NCBI GenBank assembly: GCA_947455605.1
Contig: CANGOX010000031.1
Span: 1-34,016 of the forward strand
DNA: 34,016 bases
Direction: 5' to 3'
Source: Chitinophagaceae bacterium
GTDB lineage: Bacteria; Bacteroidota; Bacteroidia; Chitinophagales; Chitinophagaceae
Below, one piece after another: positions 16,099 to 25,199 of the stretch (positions are counted from its first letter, which is position 1; each line of letters starts with the position of its first letter). The notes beneath the pieces were generated by a model. The model was given only the letters and a program-made list of their open reading frames with translations, was not told where the DNA came from and ran no database searches. A program made the translations under genes and the position numbers.

Positions 16099-18153
16099 AT
16101 GTACCGTAAACTGATCCTGCTTGCCGGCCTGTTTTTGGCTGTTTCATCTATATATGCGCAGTTTGATGCGGGTAAGATCGATATCGTACGCGATAAATTT
16201 GGTGTGCCGCATATTTTTGGCAAGACCGACCCGGAGGTAGCCTATGGGCTTGCCTGGGCAGCATCGGAGGATGATTTTGCCACCATCCAGCAATCCTTAA
16301 TGGCAGGTAAAGCCATGCTGGCTTCCTATCAGGGAAAGAAAGGCGCTACTATTGATTATATTATTCATCTGCTTCGGATCCCTGAGCTGGTGGAAGAGAA
16401 ATATGAATCGGACCTCAGTCCGGCTTTTAAAAAACTGCTCGAAGGCTATTGTGCAGGTTTGAATGCCTATGCTGCCAAACATCCGAAAGAAGTTTTGCTT
16501 AGTAAGGCTTTCCCGATCACACCGAAAGACATGATCCAGTATTCGGTACTGCAATTGTGTATCCTTTCGGGTGCCGATAATGCGCTAAAATCCATTTTTG
16601 GCGGTTCTGTTCCTTTACTTGAAAATTTTAAAACAGCGGGCAGTAATGCTTTTGCCTTTAACAGTAACAAAACCGTTGATGGACAGGTTTATTTAGACAT
16701 CAATGCCCACCAGCCTCTGGAAGGTCCGGTTGCCTTTTATGAAGCACATCTTTGCAGTGAAGAAGGATGGAATATCATTGGTGCAAATTTTCCCGGTGCT
16801 CCCTGTATCCTGCATGGAGCCAATGAATATCTGGGATGGGCGCATACCGTAAATGCACCTGATAAGCTAGATGTATACCAGTTAGAGATCAATTCTGCCA
16901 ACAAAATGCAATACAAATTTGACGGCAACTGGGAAACACTGGAAGAAAAGAATGCACCTTTGAAAGTAAAGATCGCAGGGGTTAAGATCGGCATCAATAA
17001 GAAAGCCTATTGGAGTAAATATGGTCCAACCATTATTACCAAAAGAGGCACTTTTTCAATACGTATGCCAGCACAGATGGATATACGCGGACTGGAACAA
17101 TGGTATCGTTTTAACAAGGCAAAGAATTTTACCGAATTCAAATCTGCTTTGAATATGCTGGCGATCCCGGGATACAATATTGTATATGCCGATAGATATG
17201 ATACCATCTATTATCTGAGCAATGGCCGGATACCTGTTCGTAATAGAGATCCGCAGTACAACTGGAAATCTACATTGCCAGGTAATACAAGCGCTACGCT
17301 TTGGACAGCATTACATCCGCTGGAAGATCTGCCGCAGGTGCTGCAACCCAAAGCAGGTTTTGTATTCAATACAAACCACTCTCCTTTTCATTCAACAGAA
17401 GGAAGTGATAATCCTGTGATCAAAGACCCTACCATGGGTTATGAAACATTGGAAAACAACAGGAGCAGGCGTTGGGAAGAACTGGTGGCGGGGGTAGATA
17501 AGATCTCGTATGAAAAATTCAAACAGATCAAATTCGACAGACAATTTCCTGCACAGTTTGCTTTCCCGAATAATATTGACAGCTTATTTATGTTAAACCC
17601 ATCAGACTATCCGGCAATTGCTGAGCTCATCAATAATCTGAAAACCTGGGACAAAAAAGCTACTGTTGAAAGTGTTGGCGCCGGAACCTTTTTACTGGTG
17701 TATACCACAATCGTAAAATCGCCTAACAAATACAGAAGAAATGCCATACTAACCCAGACACAGTTTATTGAAATTCTCACTACGGTTAAGGCAGAGATGA
17801 TCAAAAATTTTGGCAGAACCGATCTGCAGTTGGGTGATATTCAAAAATTAGTGCGTGGCAACAAAGAACTTCCCATGCCGGGATTACCCGATGTACTGGC
17901 CCCGATATATTCTGTGCCGTATAAAAATGGTATGATGAAAGGCACACAGGGAGATGCTTATGTGGAACTGGTTCGTTTTACAAAAGACGGACCCATCATT
18001 GAAACCATCAATACATATGGCGCATCCAGCAAACCCGGTTCGCCGCATTATACAGACCAGATGGAGATGTATACGCATCAGCAAACAAAATCCATGACAT
18101 TTAACAAAGCGGATATTTATAAAAACGCAGAACGCATATATCATCCGAATTAA
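16099..18153 (+). CDS. Penicillin-acylase-family N-terminal-nucleophile hydrolase (S45)
   Basis: A 684-residue precursor with a signal peptide (MYRKLILLAGLFLAVSSIYAQ). Family features: VRDKFGVPHIFGKT and YGLAWAASEDDF in the alpha part; the processing site before GSNAFAFN, making S182 the new N-terminal nucleophile; then PGAPCILHGANEYLGWAHTVN. Such enzymes cleave acyl groups from amides such as penicillins, acyl-homoserine lactones or lipopeptides; the natural substrate is unclear. The nearby ATG at 16090 is an alternative start. The next gene begins 30 bases later, probably in the same transcript. Confidence 0.9.
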   Translation: MYRKLILLAGLFLAVSSIYAQFDAGKIDIVRDKFGVPHIFGKTDPEVAYGLAWAASEDDFATIQQSLMAGKAMLASYQGKKGATIDYIIHLLRIPELVEEKYESDLSPAFKKLLEGYCAGLNAYAAKHPKEVLLSKAFPITPKDMIQYSVLQLCILSGADNALKSIFGGSVPLLENFKTAGSNAFAFNSNKTVDGQVYLDINAHQPLEGPVAFYEAHLCSEEGWNIIGANFPGAPCILHGANEYLGWAHTVNAPDKLDVYQLEINSANKMQYKFDGNWETLEEKNAPLKVKIAGVKIGINKKAYWSKYGPTIITKRGTFSIRMPAQMDIRGLEQWYRFNKAKNFTEFKSALNMLAIPGYNIVYADRYDTIYYLSNGRIPVRNRDPQYNWKSTLPGNTSATLWTALHPLEDLPQVLQPKAGFVFNTNHSPFHSTEGSDNPVIKDPTMGYETLENNRSRRWEELVAGVDKISYEKFKQIKFDRQFPAQFAFPNNIDSLFMLNPSDYPAIAELINNLKTWDKKATVESVGAGTFLLVYTTIVKSPNKYRRNAILTQTQFIEILTTVKAEMIKNFGRTDLQLGDIQKLVRGNKELPMPGLPDVLAPIYSVPYKNGMMKGTQGDAYVELVRFTKDGPIIETINTYGASSKPGSPHYTDQMEMYTHQQTKSMTFNKADIYKNAERIYHPN

Positions 18154-18183
18154 CGTATTAACTTCATTGCTGAAACGGAATCC

Positions 18184-18834
18184 ATGAAAAAAATATTCGT
18201 AGCCGGTCTCCTGTTATGTATCCTGCATGCAGAAGCGCAGATAAACGAGGGCACTGTAAAATATGCGATGAAAGTTGACGGTAATCAGGAAGATATTGCC
18301 GCACAAATGCTGATCAATACATCCGTTACCATTTATTTTAAAAAAGAAAAAGCATTGATGGATATGACCACCCCTGCTTATCATATGAAAACCCTTACTG
18401 ATAATACCGGGGTATTAATGTTGATGGATGCGATGGGTCAGAAATTCTATACCAGAAAAAACAAAGAAGATATATCCAAAGGAAAAACACCCGATCCTGT
18501 TGTCAGTTTTACCAATGAGTCTAAAAAGATACTGGGTTATGACTGTAAGAAAGCCAATTTAACCGTAACAGGCAACAGAGGTACAGTAAGTAAGATGGTT
18601 ATCTGGACAACAGATAAGATCAGAAATGTTCCCGGCATCGGTCCTGTGAATACGGAAGCCCTATCCAAATTAAAAGGGATGGCATTGGAAGTAGAAATGG
18701 AACAGGGCGGTATCAAAACCAGAATGGTGGCTACAGAGATTTCTACCAAACCTTTAACAGATGCGGTTTTTGTAGTTTCTACCAATGGTTTCACTGAAAG
18801 AAAAACACCGGGTGTTCCACCTTTAAAAAAATAA
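18184..18834 (+). CDS. Secreted DUF4412/GLPGLI-like protein
   Basis: A 216-residue exported protein (signal MKKIFVAGLLLCILHAEAQ). The rest looks like a beta-rich fold with GYDCKKANLTV and MVIWTTDKI, and a NVPGIGPV segment. These resemble the DUF4412 and GLPGLI groups of Bacteroidota, but the assignment is uncertain. It follows the acylase by 30 bases and converges with metX, 8 bases away. Function unknown. Confidence 0.65.
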   Translation: MKKIFVAGLLLCILHAEAQINEGTVKYAMKVDGNQEDIAAQMLINTSVTIYFKKEKALMDMTTPAYHMKTLTDNTGVLMLMDAMGQKFYTRKNKEDISKGKTPDPVVSFTNESKKILGYDCKKANLTVTGNRGTVSKMVIWTTDKIRNVPGIGPVNTEALSKLKGMALEVEMEQGGIKTRMVATEISTKPLTDAVFVVSTNGFTERKTPGVPPLKK

Positions 18835-18842
18835 ACTACTTA

Positions 18843-19859
18843 TCAATATCTTTTCAGCCAATCGCCTAAATAACGGCTGATCTGAACGGTTTCAATGATA
18901 AAGCCATCGTGGCCATAAGCTGAATCGATCTCAATAAAACGCGTATCCGGAATATGATCTGCCATGAACAATTGTTCATCCAGCGGACATAAGATATCAC
19001 TTCGTATACCGATGATCAATGTTTTTTGCCGGATCGATTGTAATACTTTGATCAGGTCTCCTCCTCTTCCCCTGCCTAAATGATGGCTATCCATGGCTTT
19101 TGTGAGTAGCCAGTAACTATAGGCATTAAATCGTTTCACCAGTTTATCACCCTGGTAATTGAGATAAGAGGAAGCTTTAAAATCATCGATCTTCTCGGGG
19201 TCAGGGTCGGTCTGTTTTTCCTGGAAAGTATTGTAGTTGCGATAGGTAAGCATACCGATGGCACGAGCCGCTTTTAATCCCTTGGCACCTGCCTGTGGTG
19301 TTTGATCAAGCCAGCTGGCATCGGCTTCAATTGCCAATCGTTGTGCCGTATGTACGGCAACGCCCCATGCACTTTCAGAAGGAGATGTAGCAATGAGGAA
19401 TAAACGGTCGATCACTTCTTTTTCCATCACCGCCCATTCCAGTACCTGGTAACCGCCCATACTTCCCCCCATCAATAAATGGATCTTATCAATCCCTAAA
19501 TGCTTGCGAAGTAAAATATAGGATTGTACCATATCGCGGATGGTTACCTGTGGAAAATCAGAGAAATAAGGTTGGTTGGTCTTTGGATTGATACTTAAAG
19601 GGCCCGTAGTGCCATAACAGGAGCCCAATATATTGGCACAAACAATAAAGTGTTCGGATGGATTGATCAGGCTGCCTTCGCCGATCAGTCCCTTCCACCA
19701 ATCTGCCGCATCAGAGCTGGCGGTTAATGCATGACAAACCCATACCACATTGTCTTTGGCAGTATTCAGTTCGCCATATGTATGGTAGGCAATCCGTATT
19801 CCGGCTAATACAGTGCCGTTCTCAAGAGTAAAGTCCTCTGTATGGTCAAAAAATTTCAT
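18843..19859 (-). CDS. metX: Homoserine O-acyltransferase (MetX)
   Basis: A 338-residue alpha/beta hydrolase that acylates homoserine in methionine biosynthesis. The catalytic triad is S133 (GGSMGG), D288 (RSDILCP) and H317 (YGHDGF), with oxyanion region CHALTAS. Acetyl- versus succinyl-CoA use cannot be settled by eye. The start at 19859 is preferred because an upstream ATG (19886) overlaps a promoter-like TATTTTG and would add nine unusual residues. It is divergent from osmC, 68 bases apart, and converges with the DUF4412-like gene. Confidence 0.93.
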   Translation of the reverse strand: MKFFDHTEDFTLENGTVLAGIRIAYHTYGELNTAKDNVVWVCHALTASSDAADWWKGLIGEGSLINPSEHFIVCANILGSCYGTTGPLSINPKTNQPYFSDFPQVTIRDMVQSYILLRKHLGIDKIHLLMGGSMGGYQVLEWAVMEKEVIDRLFLIATSPSESAWGVAVHTAQRLAIEADASWLDQTPQAGAKGLKAARAIGMLTYRNYNTFQEKQTDPDPEKIDDFKASSYLNYQGDKLVKRFNAYSYWLLTKAMDSHHLGRGRGGDLIKVLQSIRQKTLIIGIRSDILCPLDEQLFMADHIPDTRFIEIDSAYGHDGFIIETVQISRYLGDWLKRY

Positions 19860-19905
19860 AAGGATAATTCCGCATTTCAATAGCAAAATAAGGGTATGCT
19901 TAAAT

Positions 19906-19913
19906 TACATTTG
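19906..19913 (+). promoter_or_regulatory. -7 element TACATTTG of the osmC gene
   Basis: TACATTTG matches TAnnTTTG and lies 14 bases before the ATG at 19928. It sits in the 68-base divergent gap shared with metX and argues for the 140-residue OsmC reading over an overlapping frame that starts at 19896. Confidence 0.55.
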
Positions 19914-19927
19914 CATAAATCTTTCAA

Positions 19928-20350
19928 ATGGCCAGAATTGAGATCAAAAGAGTGGATGATGACTATGCTTTTGAAGCCACCGATACTAACAACCATTCGC
20001 TTCGTATGGATGCTGCTGAAGCCATTGGCGGACATAATTCAGGGATACGTCCCATGCAAACGCTTTTATCTGGCCTTGGTGGATGCAGCGGGGTGGATAT
20101 CATTTCTATCCTCAAAAAGCAGCGCCAGGAAGTGAAAGATTTTAAAATGGTGATCGATGGCGAACGGGAAGAGGGAAAGGAACCTTCTTTATGGAAGCAT
20201 ATCCATATTCATTTTACGTTCACAGGCAATGTTGATGCAGATAAAGCCACCAAAGCCTGTTCACTATCTTTAGACAAATATTGTTCCGTAGCCGCCACGT
20301 TAAGAGCAGCAGGTTGTACCATTGAATGGGATGTTGAAATTATTAATTAA
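19928..20350 (+). CDS. OsmC-family protein
   Basis: A 140-residue OsmC/Ohr-fold protein. The two conserved cysteines are C53 (LGGCSGVD) and C119 (KYCSVAATL), so the redox site is intact; C111 lies in the same helix. OsmC proteins reduce organic hydroperoxides or handle reactive sulfur species. Its place between divergent metX and downstream metZ suggests a role near sulfur assimilation, for example against sulfide or persulfide by-products; that is inference. A 71-base inverted repeat starts at the base after the stop. Confidence 0.9.
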   Translation: MARIEIKRVDDDYAFEATDTNNHSLRMDAAEAIGGHNSGIRPMQTLLSGLGGCSGVDIISILKKQRQEVKDFKMVIDGEREEGKEPSLWKHIHIHFTFTGNVDADKATKACSLSLDKYCSVAATLRAAGCTIEWDVEIIN

Positions 20351-20421
20351 CGGATTGGCGGATTGCGGATTAGCGGATTGATTAAATCAAAGAATCCGCA
20401 AATCCGCAATCCGCAAATCCG
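20351..20421. repeat. Inverted repeat D (GCGGATT word)
   Basis: The arms 20351-20379 and 20393-20421 are complementary over 29 bases with 2 mismatches and a 13-base loop. Each arm repeats GCGGATT four times with single-base variations. It begins immediately after the osmC stop and ends 14 bases before the metZ ATG, so it must be part of the metZ leader if the two genes are co-transcribed. Confidence 0.88.
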
Positions 20422-20435
20422 CAAATCAAAAAATC

Positions 20436-21611
20436 ATGTCAAAGAATCAACAGACAAACGCTATCCGCATACAAACTGAAAGAACGCATGAAATGGAACA
20501 CTCCACTCCCATGTTCCTTACCAGCAGTTTTTGTTTCGATAATGCAGAAGATATGCGTGCGGCATTTGCAGATGAGTCGGACGATAATATTTACAGCCGT
20601 TTCAGCAATCCGGGTGTGCAGGAATTCATAGATAAAATGGTTTCACTGGAAGGTGCAGAAGCGGGTTATGCAACTGCTTCCGGTATGAGTGCGGTATTTG
20701 GTTCCTTCATGGCTTTATTGAAACAGGGTGATCATTTACTTTCCTGCAATGCCATTTTTGGCAGCACACATACGGTGATCGCTAAATATTTACCCAAATT
20801 CGGGATCGAATATTCCTATCTCGGTGCCAATGCAACAGAAGCAGATTGGGAAGCCGCCATCAAACCCAATACCAGGATGATCTACCTGGAAACACCTACC
20901 AATCCGGGATTGGATATTTTGGATCTGGAGATGATCGGTCGCATTGCTAAAAAACATCAGATCATATTAAATGTAGATAATTGTTTTGCTACACCGGTTA
21001 ACCAGCAACCTATCAAATTTGGTGCTGACCTTGTTGTACATTCCGCAACAAAATGGCTTGACGGACAAGGCCGCGTATTAGGTGGTGTTGTGGTAGGCAG
21101 AAAAGACCTGATCAAAGAAATATATTTATTCTGCAGAAGCACCGGTCCGGCCTTATCTCCCTTCAATGCATGGGTATTGAGCAAAAGCCTGGAAACCCTT
21201 GATGTAAGAATGGAACGCCATGCATCCAATGCTTTATTCATTGCACAATCATTAGAGAACCATGAGAAGATCGCATCTTTACGCTATCCGTTTCTTGCCA
21301 GTCATCCGCACCATAGCATTGCCATCAAACAAATGCAGAACGGTGGCGGCATCGTTTGTTTTGAATTAAAAGGGGGATTGGAAGCCGGAAGAAAATTTCT
21401 GGACAGTCTAAAAATGCTATCACTCACTGCTAACCTTGGGGATACCCGAAGCATTGCCTCCCACCCAGCCAGTACTACCCATGCCAAACTTTCTGAAGCC
21501 GAAAGACAGGCCGTAAATATTACACCCGGATTGATCAGGATCAGTGTGGGGTTGGAGCATAGGGATGATATATTGGGGGATATAGTTCAGGCACTCGGGA
21601 AAATCAATTAA
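20436..21611 (+). CDS. metZ: O-succinyl/acetylhomoserine sulfhydrylase (Cys/Met metabolism PLP enzyme)
   Basis: A 391-residue PLP enzyme of the trans-sulfuration family. The PLP lysine is K206 in HSATKWLDG. YSRFSNPG (53-60) supplies the phosphate-binding Tyr and Arg of the neighbouring subunit, and ETPTNPGLD and DNCFATP are family signatures. It most likely converts an activated homoserine and sulfide into homocysteine, using the product of the neighbouring MetX. Whether it prefers succinyl- or acetyl-homoserine, or acts as a gamma-synthase, cannot be decided by eye. The stop codon lies inside a perfect 32-base inverted repeat. Confidence 0.9.
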   Translation: MSKNQQTNAIRIQTERTHEMEHSTPMFLTSSFCFDNAEDMRAAFADESDDNIYSRFSNPGVQEFIDKMVSLEGAEAGYATASGMSAVFGSFMALLKQGDHLLSCNAIFGSTHTVIAKYLPKFGIEYSYLGANATEADWEAAIKPNTRMIYLETPTNPGLDILDLEMIGRIAKKHQIILNVDNCFATPVNQQPIKFGADLVVHSATKWLDGQGRVLGGVVVGRKDLIKEIYLFCRSTGPALSPFNAWVLSKSLETLDVRMERHASNALFIAQSLENHEKIASLRYPFLASHPHHSIAIKQMQNGGGIVCFELKGGLEAGRKFLDSLKMLSLTANLGDTRSIASHPASTTHAKLSEAERQAVNITPGLIRISVGLEHRDDILGDIVQALGKIN

Positions 21612-21678
21612 GAATTAAAAATTAGAAATTAAAAATTGCCCGCTGTAATTTTTAATTTCTAATTTTTAATTCTTAATT
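21606..21678. terminator. Inverted repeat E, perfect 32-bp arms over two stop codons
   Basis: The arms 21606-21637 and 21647-21678 are perfectly complementary over 32 bases around a 9-base loop (GCCCGCTGT). The arms repeat AATTAAAAATT with an AG step. The metZ stop (21609-21611) lies in the left arm, and the stop of the convergent GH130 gene overlaps the right arm. The T-rich strands on both sides fit a bidirectional terminator. Confidence 0.9.
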
Positions 21679-22849
21679 ACTGTTTCACCGCCACTGCAAT
21701 CTTCGAATCTGCCGTGCCATAATACAGGAACCATTTGTTCTTAAACTGTGCAAGGCCTTCTATAAAACATACACGATTAACCTGACCGGTTAGTTCGTAA
21801 GGTTTATCGGGCTTCATAAAATTTTCTTCTAAGCGTTTGATCACTTTTGTTGGGTCGTTCCTGTCTATCAGCACCTGTCCGGCAGCATACGTGCCTTCGG
21901 GTAAACTGGTATCGCCTATTGCGGGAATATTACGGCTGTTGTACATAAGCAGGATCCCTGCATCCGTAAGCATAGCGGGTGGGCCAGACTCAACCAGATC
22001 ACTATCAAATTTTTTGCTGCGGGTGCCGATCACGATTTTCAGATCGGGCATATTCAATCCTTCTCCCTTTAAGGTAACCGGTGGTTTTTCTCCGCCATTC
22101 ATTTCAACCGGTTCCCAATGAATGAGGTCTTCTGAAGTAGCCGCCCAGATAAACTGATCGCCCCAGTACATCCAATACTTGCCATTCACTTTCGTAGCAA
22201 TGATCTTTCCTTCTTTATAGGTAGCAACAATACTTCCTGATTTTGACCACTTATCAATGTATTTCCCTTTGTAAGCATCCGCAAATACAGAGCCATATTT
22301 TGTCCAGTGAATCAGGTCTTTTGAAGTAGCGATTAATAGTCTGGCAATTTTTCCATCATATGCGGTATAGGTCATGTAATACACACCCTTATCATCCTCC
22401 ACGATCCGTGGGTCTTCGCATCCGCCCTGCCATTCGTATTTTCGATAAACATCATTATCCGGATAGAACACAGGTTCGGGCATTCTGGTAAAATGAAGTC
22501 CATCGTTACTTACTGCCAGGCCGATCCGGGATGTGCCGCCGGGCAAACCGATCTTATCCTGGGCACGATACAGCATATAGATCTTATTATCTCTCACAAC
22601 AATGGCAGGATTGAATACATCTTTCTCTTCCCAGGCCACTTTGCTTTTCCAAATGGGATCCATGAATATGCCGGTGCCCGGACTGAGTACAGGGTTTACA
22701 CTATCCGTTTTTACAAAATCGAGCATAGCCCAGCTTGTTGTATTTTCCCCGGTCTGATCAACATGTTTTTCAAGATGATTGCAGCTTGTGAATACAAACA
22801 GGGCAAGAACAACAAAGAGTGCTTGAACAATTTTTTTGATCGATTTCAT
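21677..22849 (-). CDS. GH130-family glycosidase/phosphorylase lipoprotein
   Basis: A 390-residue five-bladed propeller enzyme of family GH130. The hallmark GGCEDPRIV with YYMTYTAYDG gives D146 as the probable catalytic acid; DVFNPAIVVRDNKIYMLYRA is also typical. GH130 members act on beta-mannosides, as phosphorylases or hydrolases. An N-terminal lipobox (FVFTSC, C23) places it on a membrane outside the cytoplasm, where hydrolysis is more plausible than phosphorolysis. An in-frame TTG at 22867 would add six residues; the ATG at 22849 is preferred. ThuA lies just upstream on the same strand, 44 bases away. Confidence 0.85.
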   Translation of the reverse strand: MKSIKKIVQALFVVLALFVFTSCNHLEKHVDQTGENTTSWAMLDFVKTDSVNPVLSPGTGIFMDPIWKSKVAWEEKDVFNPAIVVRDNKIYMLYRAQDKIGLPGGTSRIGLAVSNDGLHFTRMPEPVFYPDNDVYRKYEWQGGCEDPRIVEDDKGVYYMTYTAYDGKIARLLIATSKDLIHWTKYGSVFADAYKGKYIDKWSKSGSIVATYKEGKIIATKVNGKYWMYWGDQFIWAATSEDLIHWEPVEMNGGEKPPVTLKGEGLNMPDLKIVIGTRSKKFDSDLVESGPPAMLTDAGILLMYNSRNIPAIGDTSLPEGTYAAGQVLIDRNDPTKVIKRLEENFMKPDKPYELTGQVNRVCFIEGLAQFKNKWFLYYGTADSKIAVAVKQ

Positions 22850-22893
22850 TGTATTCTTTTTAGCCAATCATTTTAAACACAGGGCTTATGCTA

Positions 22894-23619
22894 CTACTTT
22901 GTGATCGCATATTGAATACCGCCTAATAAATGCTGGAGGAAGAGTGGATCCAGATAAGATTCATCTGTGTGGCCGAATTCTGTGTAGAATGCACGGCCTC
23001 CGTCAAAATCATGGTACCAGGCCATAGGATGAAATTCACCATTCTCACCACCGCTATAACTCTTCTCATCAATAGTGATCAATACATGTAAACCCGGTTG
23101 CAGGCTTTTGAAATTGTACCATTCATCAAAGCGCTTCCAGGAAGCTGGTAAATGTTTGGTAGAAATATGCGAGCCATCAACGATCGTAAGGTTTGCGTCC
23201 TGTTGTTTTGGGTGACTTTTAAAATAGGCCCCCACCAATTGGTTGTACCATGGCCAGTCGTACTCAGTATCCGTAGCGGCATGAATACCCATGTACCCTT
23301 TACCAGATTTGATAAATTTTTCAAAAGCGGCCTGTTGTTCATCATTTAATACATCACCGGTGGTGCTTAGAAATATGACCGCATCATATTTTTTCAGGTT
23401 CTTGTCTGTGAACAAGGAAGCATCAGTGGTGGTATCCACTTCAAAATTATTTTCTTTCCCTAATTTCTGCAAAGCGGCTTGTCCGGCAGGAATAGATGCA
23501 TGGTGAAATTTAACCGTTCGGGAAAATACCAGTACACGGGGAGTTTTTTTAAGGTTACTGAACGACAAGGTCAATAAAGCAACACAGGCAAGGCAAAACG
23601 AAGCAACGATCTTTTTCAT
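22894..23619 (-). CDS. Secreted ThuA-like protein
   Basis: A 241-residue exported protein (signal MKKIVASFCLACVALLTLSF). The ThuA glutamine-amidotransferase-like fold is marked by RVLVFSRTVKFHHASI (28-43), DAVIFLSTTGDVL, the GIHAATDTEYDWPWY segment (111-125) and GAYFKSHP. ThuA proteins act in trehalose and other keto-sugar catabolism in some bacteria; the reaction for secreted Bacteroidota versions is not established. It is probably co-transcribed with the GH130 gene. A longer in-frame start at 23667 is rejected because it buries the signal peptide. The 271-base divergent gap to the permease contains no further gene and no clear promoter consensus. Confidence 0.85.
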   Translation of the reverse strand: MKKIVASFCLACVALLTLSFSNLKKTPRVLVFSRTVKFHHASIPAGQAALQKLGKENNFEVDTTTDASLFTDKNLKKYDAVIFLSTTGDVLNDEQQAAFEKFIKSGKGYMGIHAATDTEYDWPWYNQLVGAYFKSHPKQQDANLTIVDGSHISTKHLPASWKRFDEWYNFKSLQPGLHVLITIDEKSYSGGENGEFHPMAWYHDFDGGRAFYTEFGHTDESYLDPLFLQHLLGGIQYAITK

Positions 23620-23890
23620 GATCTTAGTTTTACAGGGGTTATGATTTAGAGATTTGAACTGCCGCAAAAAAACAATGCACAGCAGTAACCTTGCCCGGGC
23701 GGGAAGGGTTTATGGCAAGCAATCGTTTTATTAAGGCAATATACATGGCAAAGCAATCAAATACCCGTTAAGCGAATTGAACAGAAATAATTGGTAAATG
23801 CTAAACATTAATTACTAATTATTCCTACTTTCAGTTTCGGCCCAACCGGGGTCTAAATCTAACGAAAGAAAACCAAAACACAATTGTCTT

Positions 23891-25081
23891 ATGAAAGCAA
23901 AAACCGGTTCTTTACTCGCCTCCATGATGTTTTTCGAGTATTTTATCTGGGGCGCCTGGTATGTTACCATGGGAACCTATATGGTAGAGCACCTGCATGC
24001 TACCGGTATTGAGATAGGCGCCACTTACGGCGCACTGGCCATTGCCACTATGATCTCGCCCTTTTTTGTGGGATTGATCGCAGACCGTTTTTTTGCCGCC
24101 CAGAAAATCATGGGTGTTTTACATCTGGTAGGGGCCCTGCTCTTATTTCTTGCCACACAGATAGAACACAGTAATGTATTTTATTGGGTGATCCTTGTAT
24201 ACTCATTATTGTACATGCCCACCATTGCTCTTAGTAATAGTGTGGCTTTCTCGCAGATGACCGATCCCGGCAAACAGTTCCCCTGGATCAGGGTGTTTGG
24301 TACATTGGGATGGATCGTTGCAGGTGTATTGATCGGTCAGTTAGGGATTGAAAAAACATCATCTACCTTTTATATGGCATCTGCAGTTTCTGCAGGATTG
24401 GGTTTATTGAGTTTTGCTTTGCCCAATACCCCGCCAAAGGCACAAACTGCCGATGCTTCAAAGGCATTGGGAACAGAAGCTTTTGTTCTATTTAAAGAAA
24501 GACCTTATCTGATCTTTTTTATTGCAGCCATACTGGTTTGTATACCGTTGTCTTTTTATTATGGATTTGCCAATCCCTTTTTAAATGAGATCCATTTTGA
24601 AAATGCAGCAAGTAAGATGACACTCGGACAGGTTTCCGAAGCCGTATTCATTCTCGCCATACCTTTCCTGTTTAACAGAATAGGTGTAAAGAAAATGTTG
24701 CTGATGGGTATGACAGCATGGATCCTGCGGTATATCTGTTTTGCATATGGCAATGCAGAAACCGGTAGCTGGATGTTATATGCAGGCATTGTGCTGCATG
24801 GCATCTGTTATGATTTCTTTTTTGTAACCGGCTATATGTATACCGAGAAGAAAGCAGGTGATAAAATAAAAAATGCCGCACAAGGCTTATTTACCTTTGC
24901 AACCTATGGTGTAGGAATGTTCATCGGCACCTGGTTCTCAGGATATATAGTAGATCAGAACAAAACCGGCCTTGATACCCATAACTGGCAGAATATCTGG
25001 TATGTGCCGGCGTATATTGCTTTGGGGGTATTGGTGTATTTCTTATTATTTTTTAAAGAAAAGAAACCGACGGTTTCGTAA
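23891..25081 (+). CDS. MFS transporter, nucleoside:H+ symporter (NupG-like) family
   Basis: A 396-residue membrane protein with about twelve hydrophobic helices. SLLASMMFFEYFIWGAWYVT at the N-terminus, FPWIRVFGTLGWIVAG and GICYDFFFVTGYMY are characteristic of the NupG/XapB-type group. In E. coli the group carries nucleosides, but in Bacteroidota it often sits in sugar loci next to ThuA and Gfo/Idh genes, as here; a sugar or keto-sugar substrate is therefore plausible. It is divergent from ThuA and followed by the Gfo/Idh gene. Confidence 0.87.
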   Translation: MKAKTGSLLASMMFFEYFIWGAWYVTMGTYMVEHLHATGIEIGATYGALAIATMISPFFVGLIADRFFAAQKIMGVLHLVGALLLFLATQIEHSNVFYWVILVYSLLYMPTIALSNSVAFSQMTDPGKQFPWIRVFGTLGWIVAGVLIGQLGIEKTSSTFYMASAVSAGLGLLSFALPNTPPKAQTADASKALGTEAFVLFKERPYLIFFIAAILVCIPLSFYYGFANPFLNEIHFENAASKMTLGQVSEAVFILAIPFLFNRIGVKKMLLMGMTAWILRYICFAYGNAETGSWMLYAGIVLHGICYDFFFVTGYMYTEKKAGDKIKNAAQGLFTFATYGVGMFIGTWFSGYIVDQNKTGLDTHNWQNIWYVPAYIALGVLVYFLLFFKEKKPTVS

Positions 25082-25157
25082 ATGGTGAGTAGTCAGTGGT
25101 GATTGTTAAAGATTTTCTCACAACTGACTATTCACTACTCACCATTAACAATTCACC
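25081..25157. repeat. Inverted repeat F (GGTGA/AGTAGT words)
   Basis: It starts at the last base of the permease stop. AATGGTGAGTAGT (25081-25093) pairs with ACTACTCACCATT (25134-25146), AGTCAGT (25091-25097) with ACTGACT (25123-25129), and GGTGATTGTTAA (25098-25109) with TTAACAATTCACC (25145-25157, one insertion). The arms are patchworks of short words, so alternative pairings are possible. Confidence 0.75.
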
Positions 25158-25199
25158 ATTCACAATAAATATCAACTACTCAAAAAATAACAGTCCAAC

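Noticed and set aside
19860..19927. SAM riboswitch upstream of metX or osmC
   Set aside because: The divergent gap is only 68 bases and contains promoter-like elements; no room for a known SAM aptamer and none of its conserved features is visible.
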